From Micromonospora chaiyaphumensis (GTDB taxonomy: Bacteria > Actinomycetota > Actinomycetes > Mycobacteriales > Micromonosporaceae), in assembly GCF_900091435.1 (NCBI RefSeq), contig NZ_FMCS01000004.1, forward strand, positions 62,001 through 126,000: 64,000 nt of DNA, written 5' to 3'. The notes below the pieces were generated by a model, which saw only the letters and a program-made list of their open reading frames with translations, did no database searches and was not told where the DNA came from. Positions 55,593-63,440 of this stretch are shown in pieces. Within the stretch, counting starts at the first letter, position 1. Every line of letters starts with the position of its first letter. Made by a program: the position numbers and the translations under genes.

Positions 55593-56038
55593 GTCTCGGG
55601 TACTGCCGTCGGTTGACGCGGACCCCGCAACCAAACGAGCGGAGGTCGCCACGCCGACGGAAGGTGCCGGAAATGTCAGCAACGTCACGCAGACCGTACT
55701 ATATTGATCCTCGACTGTGGCACGCCGGGTAACCAGAGCGCTCTGAAACCCGGACAAAAGGGTGGTGAGCCCGCTCACTGTTCGGAGTTTTTCCGAGCGC
55801 CACCCTTGACATCGCGACAGTTCGTGAAAGTATTCACAAGCGAAGTCGTGTTACCGGGGCATTGCCTGGATATGCTCGGCAGGTTGAGCTGTTCCAGCAG
55901 GTCCGCGGGTCGCAAGCCTGCTCACGCAGCGCCGAATTGATGGATGCTGACCGTCACCGATCGGCAATGCGGACGCATATAGGAATAGCAACGAAGCGTT
56001 ATCTGGCCACCCAATTGAGAATGAGGAGTGTTGCCGCC
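55593..56038 (+). other. Gene-free regulatory region before the whiB1-like gene
   Basis: 446 bases with noticeably lower GC than the flanks and no convincing ORF. It contains TATATT at 55700 (possible -10), a CAGAGCGCTCTG palindrome at 55734-55745, a short CGGA/TCCG hairpin around a T-run near 55785-55796, and a TTGACA at 55806. A CRP-like site follows at 55823-55838 and TATGCT at 55871. The whiB1-like frame is open upstream to 55862 but only the part from 56039 looks like protein. Confidence 0.6.
55823..55838 (+). promoter_or_regulatory. CRP/FNR-like site upstream of the whiB1-like gene
   Basis: CGTGAAAGTATTCACA fits the TGTGA-N6-TCACA consensus with one mismatch. It is centred about 50 bases upstream of a start expected from the TATGCT box at 55871-55876, a spacing suited to activation; relative to the TTGACA/AGTATT pair (55806-55834) it would instead block the -10. 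In M. tuberculosis the orthologous whiB1 promoter is controlled by the CRP protein Rv3676. Confidence 0.6.
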
Positions 56039-56296
56039 ATGGACTGGCGCCACGATGCCGTCTGCCGCGACGAGGACCCGGAGCTGTTCTTCCCGATCGG
56101 GACGTCCGGCCCGGCCCTCCTGCAGGTGGAGCAGGCCAAGGCCGTCTGCCGGCGCTGCCCGGTGACCGACCAGTGCCTCCAGTGGGCGCTGGAGTCCGGT
56201 CAGGACGCCGGCGTCTGGGGCGGGATGAGCGAGGAGGAGCGCCGCGCGGTGAAGCGCCGCGGCGGGCTCCGGGTGCTGCGCGCTCACTCCGCCTGA
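56039..56296 (+). CDS. whiB1: WhiB1/WblE-type iron-sulfur transcriptional regulator
   Basis: 85 residues from MDWRHDAVC, the canonical WhiB1/WblE start; GAGGAG lies 11 bases upstream. The four Fe-S ligands are C9, then C37, C40 and C46 (CRRCPVTDQC). The Gly/Trp turn is GVWGGMSEEERR, followed by the basic KRRGG segment. WhiB1 is an essential, NO-sensitive partner of the primary sigma factor in mycobacteria, and this protein should act similarly. Confidence 0.93.
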   Translation: MDWRHDAVCRDEDPELFFPIGTSGPALLQVEQAKAVCRRCPVTDQCLQWALESGQDAGVWGGMSEEERRAVKRRGGLRVLRAHSA

Positions 56297-56312
56297 TTCG
56301 CACACACGCCGC

Positions 56313-56342
56313 ACGCCCCGGCCGGGATCCTGGCCGGGGCGT
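56313..56342. terminator. Terminator between whiB1-like and cbiX-like genes
   Basis: ACGCCCCGGCC and its complement form an 11-base perfect stem around GGGATCCT, between convergent genes ending at 56296 and 56356. Confidence 0.8.
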
Positions 56343-56355
56343 TCTGCTGCCCGGG

Positions 56356-57111
56356 TCACACCCCGACCGGCACGGCGTCGACCCGCCGCAACACCAGGTC
56401 GGCGAGTTCGGGCAGGTCGGTCAGCGGGTCGGCGACCGCGACGGCACCGGCCCGCTCCGCCGAGGCGCGGACCGCGTCGTGGAACAGGCCCGGGGCCAGG
56501 AAGTAGGCGGCCACGGCCACCCGGCGGGCGCCCGCCGCGCGGAGCCGGGACACCGCGACACCCGCCCCCGGGGGCGCCGCCGAGGCGTACGACACCTGGC
56601 AGGGCACGCCCAGCTCGGCGCCGAGCGCGGCGGCGACCCGCCCCACCGAGCCCCGCGCCCGCGGATCCCGGGTGCCCGCCGCCGCCAGCACCACGCCGTC
56701 GAAGCCGCCCGGTCCCGCCTCGGCCAGCCGCCGGCGCAGCCCCGCCAGCAGCCGGGCGTCCACCACCCCGTCCGCCGGCCCCAGCACGTCGGTCACCCGT
56801 ACCTCGAGGTGCGCGCCATCCGCGCGGGCCGCCGCGACCGCCGCCGGGACGTCGACCTTCCGGTGGTACGCGGCGGTCAGCAGCAGCGGCACCAGCACGG
56901 CCCGGGTGTGCCCGGCCGCGGCCAGGTCCCGCAGCACGGCGGCGGGACCGGGGTCGGTGTGGTCCAGCCAGCTCGGTAGCACCGGGACGCCGGGCCGGGC
57001 GGCCGCCACGGCCCGGGCCAGCGCCCGCGTCGCCTCGGCCGCCCGCGGGTCCCGGCTGCCGTGCGCGACCAGCACCACCGGCGGCTCGGCGGTCAGGTGT
57101 GCAGGCCGCAC
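56356..57111 (-). CDS. CbiX/SirB-like sirohydrochlorin chelatase
   Basis: 251 residues from the GTG at 57111, overlapping cysH by 19 bases; a GTG nearer VVLVAHGSRDP is possible. Two CbiX half-domains are present: VVLVAHGSRDPRA with LLTAAYHRKVDVP (the metal-binding His region), and the second with VVLAAAGTRDPRA and VAAYFLAPGLFHDAV. The enzyme inserts Fe or Co into sirohydrochlorin. As the last gene of a sulfite-reductase operon it most likely makes siroheme for that reductase. Confidence 0.87.
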   Translation of the reverse strand: MRPAHLTAEPPVVLVAHGSRDPRAAEATRALARAVAAARPGVPVLPSWLDHTDPGPAAVLRDLAAAGHTRAVLVPLLLTAAYHRKVDVPAAVAAARADGAHLEVRVTDVLGPADGVVDARLLAGLRRRLAEAGPGGFDGVVLAAAGTRDPRARGSVGRVAAALGAELGVPCQVSYASAAPPGAGVAVSRLRAAGARRVAVAAYFLAPGLFHDAVRASAERAGAVAVADPLTDLPELADLVLRRVDAVPVGV

Positions 57112-57857
57112 TCGGTCTTCTCGAACATGGCCCAGCGGCCCGCCCGCGGGTCCTCCCCCGCCCTGGTGCGGCGGGTGCACGGCCAGCAGCCGATCGAGCC
57201 GTAGCCCCGGGCGAACAACTCGTTGACGGGGATGTCGTAGCGGGCGATGTAGGCGTCCACGTCCCGCTGGCTCCAGGCCGCGATCGGGTTGATCTTTACC
57301 TTGCCGCGCCGCGCGTCGAAGGCCACCACCGGCGTGTTGGCCCGGGTCGGCGACTCGTCCCGGCGCAGCCCGGCGGCCCAGGCGTCGTACCCGGCCAGCG
57401 CCCGCTCCAGCGGCTCCACCTTGCGCAGCTGGCAGCAGTCGTCCGGGGACCTGCTGAACAGCCGGGGCCCGTACTGGCCGTCCTGCTGCCCCACCGTCAT
57501 CCGGGGCCGGATCGAACGCACGGTCACCGGGAGCCGCCGGGCCACCTCGTCGCGGACCTTGAGCGTCTCCGGGAAGTGCAGGCCGGTGTCCAGGAAGACC
57601 ACGTCGACCCCCGGGGCGACCCGGGAGACCAGGTGGGCCAGCACGCCGTCGGCCATCGAACTGGTCACGCAGAACCGGTCCCCGAAGGTCTCGGCGGCCC
57701 AGCGGGCGATCTCCAGCGCGGGCGCGCCCTCCAACTCCCGCCCGGCCCGCTCGGCCAGCGCGCGCAGCTCCTCCGGGTCACGCCGGGCCGGATCGGCCGG
57801 GGCCGGCCCGCCGATCCCGACCAGGCCCAGGCCGGTGGCGGAGCGCAGGGCGCTCAC
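57093..57857 (-). CDS. cysH: Assimilatory adenylylsulfate (APS) reductase
   Basis: 254 residues, GTG start overlapping the stop of the small zinc-ribbon gene. It has the PP-loop-like TSSMADGVLAHL and VVFLDTGLHFPET. The cysteine pairs DDCCQLRKV and GCWPC bind a 4Fe-4S cluster, which marks the APS-reducing type rather than PAPS reductase. The catalytic cysteine is in ECGLH at the C-terminus. It produces sulfite with thioredoxin. The longer frame upstream belongs to the zinc-ribbon gene's shadow. Confidence 0.93.
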   Translation of the reverse strand: MSALRSATGLGLVGIGGPAPADPARRDPEELRALAERAGRELEGAPALEIARWAAETFGDRFCVTSSMADGVLAHLVSRVAPGVDVVFLDTGLHFPETLKVRDEVARRLPVTVRSIRPRMTVGQQDGQYGPRLFSRSPDDCCQLRKVEPLERALAGYDAWAAGLRRDESPTRANTPVVAFDARRGKVKINPIAAWSQRDVDAYIARYDIPVNELFARGYGSIGCWPCTRRTRAGEDPRAGRWAMFEKTECGLHT

Positions 57858-58012
57858 CGGGTCACCGCCCGGCTCAGCAGGCCGGTGAACTTCACGGTGA
57901 AGACCCGCGCGCAGGCGTGGCACTCCCAGGCGCCGTGCCCGGCCTCGTGCGGCCGCAGGTCCTCCTCCCCGCAGTAGGGGCAGTAGAGAGGCGCAGATCG
58001 GGCATCGCTCAT
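57854..58012 (-). CDS. 52-residue zinc-ribbon protein in the sulfur operon
   Basis: ATG at 58012 overlaps the sulfite reductase stop (ATGA) and its TGA overlaps the cysH GTG. The protein has CPYC (C11, C14) and CHAC (C31, C34), a zinc ribbon with EEDLRPHEAGHGAWE between. It is too short for most ORF callers. A similar small gene between sulfite reductase and cysH is known to me from Streptomyces. Possible roles are metal or sulfur handling or protein-protein contact; unproven. Confidence 0.85.
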   Translation of the reverse strand: MSDARSAPLYCPYCGEEDLRPHEAGHGAWECHACARVFTVKFTGLLSRAVTR

Positions 58013-59721
58013 CGCAATTCCTCCTCGTCGACCCTGATCACCCAGTTGGCGAAGCTCTCGCCCTCGCTCCGGCCGGCCAGGTAGCGGCGGGCCAGCCGTT
58101 CCACGTACTCCGGAAGTTCGTCGGCGGTGGTCTTCAGGCCGCGCAGCTTGCGGCCGAAGCCGGCGGTCTGCCCCGCGGCCATGCCCAGGCCGCCGCCGAG
58201 GTGCACCTGGAAGCCCTCCACCTGCCGGCCGTCCGGGCCCACCACGAGCTGGCCCTTCAGGCCGATGTCGGCCACCTGGGTGCGGGCGCAGGCGTTCGGG
58301 CAGCCGTTGAGGTGGATGGAGATGTCGGCGTCGAAGTCGCGCAGCCGCTCCTCCAGCCGGGCCACCAGCTCCTCGCCGCGCCGCTTCGTCTCGACGATGG
58401 CCAGCTTGCAGAACTCGATGCCGGTGCAGGCCATGGTGCCGCGCCGCCAGGCCGACGGCCGGGCCTCCAGGCCGATCCCGCGCAGCTCCGCCACCAGCGA
58501 TTCGGTGCGCTCCGGCGCCACGTCCAGCACCAGCAGCTTCTGGTACGGGGTGAGCCGCACCCGGCCGCTGCCGTGCGCCTCGGCCACGTCGGCGAGGCGG
58601 GCGAGCTGGGTGCCGGAGACCCGGCCCACCACCGGGGCGGCGCCCACGTAGTTGTTGCCGTCGCGCTGCGGGTGCACGCCGATGTGGTCGACCGGCTTCG
58701 CGGGCAGCGTCGCGGCCGGGCCGTCGAGCAGCGCCCGGCCCAGGTATTCCTTCTCCAGCACCTCGCGGAACTTCGCCACGCCCCAGTCGGCGACCAGGAA
58801 CTTCAGCCGCGCGCGGTTGCGCAGGCGGCGGTAGCCGTAGTCGCGGAAGATGCCGACCACCCCGGCCCAGACGTCCGGCACCTCGGCCAGCGGCACCCAG
58901 ACGCCGAGGCGCTTGGCCAGCATGGGGTTGGTGGACAGCCCGCCGCCCACCCAGACGTCGAAGCCGGGACCGTGGTCGGGGTGCTCGACGCCGAGGAAGG
59001 CGATGTCGTTGGCCTCGTACGGGGTGTCGACCAGCCAGGAGATCGAGGTCTTGAACTTACGGGGCAGGTTCGAGTACGCCTTGTCGCCGACGTACCGGCG
59101 GACGATCTCGTCGACCGCCGGGGTCGGGTCGAGCACCTCGTCCCGTGCCACCCCGGCGACCGGGCTGCCCAGCACGACCCGCGGGCAGTCGCCGCACGCC
59201 TCGGTGGTCTGCAGGCCGACCGCCTCCAGCCGGCGCCAGATCTCCGGCACGTCCTCGACCCGGATCCAGTGGTACTGGATGTTCTGCCGGTCGGTGATGT
59301 CGGCGGTGTCCCGGGCGAACTCCCGCGAGATGTCGGCGACGACCCGGAGCTGGGCCAGGCTCAGCTCACCGCCGTCCACCCGCACCCGGAGCATGAAGAA
59401 CTCGTCCTCCAGCTCGTGCGGCTCCAGCACCGCCGTGCGCCCGCCGTCGATGCCGGCCCGGCGCTGCGTGTAGAGGCCCCACCAGCGGAACCGGCCGCGC
59501 AGATCCTGCGGGTCGATCGAGGCGAAGCCCCGGTGCGCGTAGATGTTCTCGATCCGGGCCCGCACGTTCAGCGGGTCGTCGTCCTTCTTGATCCGCTCGT
59601 TGGGGTTGAGCGGCTCGCGGTGCCCGAGCGCCCACTGGCCCTCACCACGGGGCCGGCGGGGAGCCCGGGCGGCCGGCGCCGGGGCGTCGGGCCGGGTCGT
59701 GGTGGTGCTGCTGACCGCCAT
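58009..59721 (-). CDS. sir: Ferredoxin-dependent sulfite (nitrite) reductase
   Basis: 570 residues from the ATG at 59721. Two sulfite/nitrite reductase repeats are seen; the siroheme/4Fe-4S cysteines are in ACTGIEFCKLA and NGCPNACAR, and RGRFRWWGLYTQR near the N-terminus begins the ferrodoxin-like half-domain. It reduces sulfite to sulfide with six electrons from ferredoxin. A nitrite reductase is the alternative, but the operon with cysH favours sulfite. It is preceded by a cysteine-containing leader ORF. Confidence 0.94.
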   Translation of the reverse strand: MAVSSTTTTRPDAPAPAARAPRRPRGEGQWALGHREPLNPNERIKKDDDPLNVRARIENIYAHRGFASIDPQDLRGRFRWWGLYTQRRAGIDGGRTAVLEPHELEDEFFMLRVRVDGGELSLAQLRVVADISREFARDTADITDRQNIQYHWIRVEDVPEIWRRLEAVGLQTTEACGDCPRVVLGSPVAGVARDEVLDPTPAVDEIVRRYVGDKAYSNLPRKFKTSISWLVDTPYEANDIAFLGVEHPDHGPGFDVWVGGGLSTNPMLAKRLGVWVPLAEVPDVWAGVVGIFRDYGYRRLRNRARLKFLVADWGVAKFREVLEKEYLGRALLDGPAATLPAKPVDHIGVHPQRDGNNYVGAAPVVGRVSGTQLARLADVAEAHGSGRVRLTPYQKLLVLDVAPERTESLVAELRGIGLEARPSAWRRGTMACTGIEFCKLAIVETKRRGEELVARLEERLRDFDADISIHLNGCPNACARTQVADIGLKGQLVVGPDGRQVEGFQVHLGGGLGMAAGQTAGFGRKLRGLKTTADELPEYVERLARRYLAGRSEGESFANWVIRVDEEELR

Positions 59722-59850
59722 CGCGGCGTCCTCCGTTGTCTGCTGTGCCTGGAAGCGCGGACGCGGCGGCCGGCCCTGGTGAGGGCCGAGGACGGCGGTG
59801 TCGGTGACGGCCGGCGCGGAACGCGCCCGAGACGGATGGGTCGGGCGTCG

Positions 59851-59937
59851 TCAGTGGGCCGGACAGATCGCGCTGCGGACGCGGCCGTAATCGACGTGGC
59901 GACGAGCCACGAAGCGGCGGATGACAGCGGCGGTCAT
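59851..59937 (-). CDS. Cysteine-containing leader peptide of the sulfur operon
   Basis: A 28-residue ORF (ATG at 59937, TGA at 59851) 129 bases upstream of sir. Its second half RRHVDYGRVRSAICPAH matches the RxHVDLxRxxxxxCP pattern of actinobacterial leader peptides found before cysteine and sulfur genes. In mycobacteria, comparable leader ORFs attenuate expression according to cysteine supply. GAGG lies close before the ATG. Translation stalling at the Cys codon near the end is the inferred mechanism. Confidence 0.75.
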   Translation of the reverse strand: MTAAVIRRFVARRHVDYGRVRSAICPAH

Positions 59938-59985
59938 AGGCCTCATGCTCCCACAGCCGGTGATGACCGGCCAATGACCGAGTGT

Positions 59986-60000
59986 GTGATCCCACATCAC
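59986..60000. promoter_or_regulatory. Inverted repeat before the leader peptide
   Basis: GTGATCCCACATCAC is a 5-5-5 inverted repeat, 49 bases upstream of the leader ATG. Its place suits an operator for the sulfur operon. No regulator gene is adjacent. Confidence 0.45.
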
Positions 60001-60107
60001 GGGCAGCGGCGCGTCATCGACGGCGCTCGACCGGCTCCGCGTCCGCCGGCCCGCTCCGGCCTTGGGGTCGGTCGGGGGCAGCGCGGCCTGCCGCCGGGCG
60101 GTATGGG

Positions 60108-60231
60108 CCACCTCGCGACCGCCTTTCGAGCCGACGTCATGAACGACTCAGCGAGCGGCATGCCGCGGGACCGCGGCTGACATCGCCAGCGACTCAGCTC
60201 GAAAGGCACCCAGCAGCTGTCACCGAGGTGG
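60108..60231. ncRNA. Nested inverted-repeat element, candidate structured RNA
   Basis: GCCTTTCGAGC (60121-60131) pairs perfectly with GCTCGAAAGGC (60197-60207). Outside these, CCACCTCG (60108-60115) pairs with CGAGGTGG (60224-60231). The enclosed part holds GCGGCATGCCGC, a CCGCGG motif and two copies of CGACTCAGC. It lies in a gene-free stretch between the sulfur leader and the glycosyltransferase. It could be an RNA, a double operator or a decayed palindromic element; strand is undetermined. Confidence 0.4.
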
Positions 60232-60336
60232 CGAGGGGCCGGCACGGCGCGGGCTTTCCGGGGGGATCCGGCGGCGCGGCGACAGCGGCCGGGTGGAGAC
60301 AAATCGGCGGACCGGCCCGCCGGCCGTCGCCGCCGT

Positions 60337-61848
60337 GTGACGCTGCGGAATGTGACCGCGCCCGCCGAGCCCACGCCGCGCCACGGCCGCCGGGACTGGC
60401 CGGTGTGGGCGGTCCCCGGCCTGGTCACCCTGGTGGTCACGCTCGGCGGGATCGGGCACGCGCAGCCGTGGCGGGACGAGCTGGCGACGTGGAGCGCCGC
60501 CACCCGACCGGTTCCCGACCTGGTCCGGCTGGCCGGCACCATCGACGCCGCGACCGGGCCGTACTACCTGCTCATGCACGGCTGGACCGCGCTGTCCGGC
60601 ACCTCCCCGGCGGCGCTGCGGCTGCCGTCCGCGCTGGCCATGGCCGGGGCCGCCGCGCTCACCGCCCGGCTCGGCGCGCGCCTGGCCGGCCCCCGGGCCG
60701 GGCTGCTCGCCGGGCTGTTCCTCGCCGTGCTGCCGGCCACCTCCCGGTACGGTCAGGAGGCGCGACCCTACGCGCCGGCCGCCCTGTTCGCCGTGCTGGC
60801 CACGCTGCTGCTCGTCGGGGCGCTCGGCCGGCCGACGTGGCGGCGCTGGACCGGCTACGCGCTCGCCGTCGCCGCGCTCGGGCTGCTCCACCTGATCGCC
60901 CTCACCCTGCTGGCCGCGCACGCCCTCGTGGTGCTGCTGGTCGCCCTGCGGGGTCCCACGGCGGCGGGACTCGAACCGCCCCCCGACCCGGCGGGCCCGG
61001 GCGGCCGGCGCGGCCTGTTGTGGCGGTGGCCGGTGGCGGTGCTGCCGGCCGTCGTGCTGGTCGCGCCGCTGGTGCTCGAGGCCCGGGGCCAGCGCGGCCG
61101 CCAGCTCGACTGGGTACGCCTGGTCCGCGTCGACGACCTGGCCGCGCTGCCCGGTGGGCTGGCCCAGAGCGGGGTGGTCGGCGGCGTGCTCGTCGGCCTC
61201 GCCGCACTGGGGGCGGCCCGGCTCGGCCGGCGGGCGCTGCTGCCGGGCGCAGCCGTCCTGCTGCCGGTGCTGCTGCTCTTCGTCGCCGGCACGGCGGTGC
61301 CGCTCTGGGTGACCCGGTACCTGTTCTTCACGGTGCCGTTCGCCTGCCTGCTGGCCGGTGCGGCGCTGGCCGGCGTACGGCTGGGACCGGCGCTGGCCGT
61401 GGTCACCCTGGCCGGCCTGCTCGGACTGCCGGATCAGGCGGCGCTGCGGCGCACCCACGAGTGGCCGCGGACCGCCCCGGTGGACTACGCGGGCGTGGCG
61501 CGGATCGTCGCCGACCACGAGCAGCCGGGCGACGCAGTCGTCTACTCGCCCCGGCACAGCTGGCTCTTCCCGGACCTCGGGCTGGCGTACCACCTGGGGG
61601 CGCGCCGGCCGCGCGACGTGCTGGTGGTGCGCGACCAGCGGCAGCGCGCGGACCTCTGGGCGGCCGAGTGCGACCGCCCGGCGGAGTGCCTGGCCGGCGT
61701 GGACCGGGTCTGGCTCGTGGTCACCGGCCGGCGCGCCGACCCGCTGGCGGCGGTGCCCGGCGCCAAGGGCCACGCCCTGCGCGACGCCTTCACGGTCCGC
61801 CAGGTGTGGCCCCGCCCCGGCCTCACGGTCGCCCTCCTCACCCGGTGA
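60337..61848 (+). CDS. GT-C (family 39-like) membrane glycosyltransferase
   Basis: 503 residues, GTG start. After the first helix comes AQPWRDELATWSAATRP, carrying the Asp-Glu pair used by GT39/GT83-like enzymes to bind the polyprenyl-phosphate sugar. Ten or so membrane helices follow, with YGQEARPYAPAA in a loop, and a soluble C-terminal domain (about 370-503). It probably transfers mannose or a similar sugar from a lipid carrier to an extracytoplasmic acceptor. Neighbours do not reveal the acceptor. Confidence 0.85.
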   Translation: MTLRNVTAPAEPTPRHGRRDWPVWAVPGLVTLVVTLGGIGHAQPWRDELATWSAATRPVPDLVRLAGTIDAATGPYYLLMHGWTALSGTSPAALRLPSALAMAGAAALTARLGARLAGPRAGLLAGLFLAVLPATSRYGQEARPYAPAALFAVLATLLLVGALGRPTWRRWTGYALAVAALGLLHLIALTLLAAHALVVLLVALRGPTAAGLEPPPDPAGPGGRRGLLWRWPVAVLPAVVLVAPLVLEARGQRGRQLDWVRLVRVDDLAALPGGLAQSGVVGGVLVGLAALGAARLGRRALLPGAAVLLPVLLLFVAGTAVPLWVTRYLFFTVPFACLLAGAALAGVRLGPALAVVTLAGLLGLPDQAALRRTHEWPRTAPVDYAGVARIVADHEQPGDAVVYSPRHSWLFPDLGLAYHLGARRPRDVLVVRDQRQRADLWAAECDRPAECLAGVDRVWLVVTGRRADPLAAVPGAKGHALRDAFTVRQVWPRPGLTVALLTR

Positions 61849-61867
61849 CCGGGGCGGCGGACGGGGA

Positions 61868-63415
61868 TCAGCCGGCGAGGCGGTCGGCGGTGCCGCGGGC
61901 CAGCGGGACGACCAGCACGGCCTCGGTGCCGCCCTGGGCGCCGTTGCGCAGCTCGATGGTGCCGCGCAGCTCGCCGGTGACCAGGGCCCGGACGATCTGG
62001 AGGCCGAGGTTGCCGCCCTTCTCGGCGTCGAACTGCGCGGGCAGGCCCCGGCCGTTGTCGGCGACCGAGACGTGCAACTGCTTGCGGAACCGGTGCGCGG
62101 TGACCACCACGGCGGGCTCCGGCACGCCCTCGGGGCCGGGCGCGCCCTCCTCGCCGGCCGGCGGGAAGCCGTGCTCGACGGCGTTGAGCAGCAGCTCGTT
62201 GAGGACCATCACGAGCGAGGTGGCGATCTCGGCCGGTAGCACGCCGAAGGTGCCCTGGCGGCGCATGCCGACGGTCACCTCGGTGGCCGCCACCTCGGTG
62301 GCCGCGCTGGCCACCCGGTCGACGATGCCGTCGAACTCGACCGCCTCGTCGCTGGACATGGAGAGCGTCTCGTGGACCAGGGCGATGGAGGCGACCCGGC
62401 GTACCGACTCCTCCAGGGCGACCCGGGCCTCGGGCATGGCCACCCGGCGGGCCTGGAGGCGGAGCAGCGCGGCCACGGTCTGGAGGTTGTTCTTCACCCG
62501 GTGGTGGATCTCCCGGATGGTGGCGTCCTTGGTGATCAGGGCCCGGTCGCGGCGGCGTACCTCGGTGATGTCGCGGACCAGCACCAGCGCGCCGATCGGC
62601 ACGCCCGCGGGCATGAGCGGCAACGCCCGGGTGAGCATGGTGGCGCCCCGGGCGTCGATCTCCCGCCGGGGCGGGGCGTCGCCGCGCAACGCGGCGAGCA
62701 CGGCGTTAGCCGCGTCGGTGCCTTCGAGCGGGTCGCCGGCGAGCCGGCTGTGCAGCTTGGCCAGGTCCTCCCCCACGAGGTGGGAGGCGTAGCCCAACCG
62801 GCGGTACGCGGACTGGGCGTTGGGGCTGGCGTAGGTGACCTTGCCGTTGGCGTCCAGCCGGACCAGGCCGTCGCCGACCCGGGGCGCCGAGGTGGTCTCG
62901 CCCGGGTGCCGGGGCGGCGGGAAGGTGCCGTCGGCGATCATCTGCGCCAGGTCGTCGGCGGTGGTCAGGTAGTTGAGTTCGAGCTGGCTGGGCGTGCGCG
63001 CGGTGGAGAGGTTGGTGTCCCGCCCGACCACCGCCACGACCTCGCCGGACTCCCCGTCGGCGGTGCGCAGCCGCACCGGGATGGCCTCGTGCCGGGCGGG
63101 CACGTCGCCGTACCAGACCGGGTCGCCCTCCCGCCAGATGCGGCCCTGCCGGTGGGCGACCTCCAGGTGCGCCACCTCGGGCCCGCCGACGATCCGGCCG
63201 ACCTGGTCGTCGAGGTACGCGGTCGGCGCGGTCGTCGGGCGGACCTGGGCCACGCAGAGGAACGTGCCGTCGCCGTCGACCGGCACCCAGAGCAGCAGGT
63301 CGGCGAAGGACAGGTCGGAGAGGAGCTGCCAGTCGCCGGCGATCCGGTGCAGGTGGTCGATGTCGGCCGGCCGGAGCGCGGTGTGCTCCTCGGCGAGGTC
63401 ACGGAGGGTGGACAC
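61868..63415 (-). CDS. pdtaS: PdtaS-like soluble sensor histidine kinase
   Basis: 515 residues with no membrane helix. Domains in order: a GAF-like H_kinase_N region (about 1-150), PAS (about 180-285, LVRLDANGKVTYASPNAQSAYRRLG), HisKA_2 with the phosphoacceptor in EIHHRVKNNLQTVAALLRLQ, and an ATPase domain with NELLLNAVEHGFPP and DNGRGLPAQF. This is the layout of PdtaS, which signals to the ANTAR antiterminator PdtaR in mycobacteria. In M. tuberculosis pdtaS lies next to whiB1; here they are about 5.5 kb apart. Confidence 0.9.
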   Translation of the reverse strand: MSTLRDLAEEHTALRPADIDHLHRIAGDWQLLSDLSFADLLLWVPVDGDGTFLCVAQVRPTTAPTAYLDDQVGRIVGGPEVAHLEVAHRQGRIWREGDPVWYGDVPARHEAIPVRLRTADGESGEVVAVVGRDTNLSTARTPSQLELNYLTTADDLAQMIADGTFPPPRHPGETTSAPRVGDGLVRLDANGKVTYASPNAQSAYRRLGYASHLVGEDLAKLHSRLAGDPLEGTDAANAVLAALRGDAPPRREIDARGATMLTRALPLMPAGVPIGALVLVRDITEVRRRDRALITKDATIREIHHRVKNNLQTVAALLRLQARRVAMPEARVALEESVRRVASIALVHETLSMSSDEAVEFDGIVDRVASAATEVAATEVTVGMRRQGTFGVLPAEIATSLVMVLNELLLNAVEHGFPPAGEEGAPGPEGVPEPAVVVTAHRFRKQLHVSVADNGRGLPAQFDAEKGGNLGLQIVRALVTGELRGTIELRNGAQGGTEAVLVVPLARGTADRLAG

Positions 63416-63440
63416 GCTGAACAGCGTGCCACGCCGGGCC

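Noticed and set aside
55734..55745. CAGAGCGCTCTG palindrome as a LacI operator
   Set aside because: It resembles the 1371-1384 operator but no sugar gene follows and the flanks do not extend the symmetry; probably coincidental.
55862..56038. N-terminal extension of the whiB1-like protein
   Set aside because: The frame is open, but WhiB1/WblE proteins start at MDWRHDAVC, GAGGAG lies before that ATG, and the region carries promoter-like and CRP-like signals.
60010..60336. Additional gene or known riboswitch between the sulfur leader and the glycosyltransferase
   Set aside because: Frames on both strands are Arg/Pro-rich with no start signals, and the sequence does not match SAM, cobalamin or other riboswitch cores I know; kept only as a candidate structured element.
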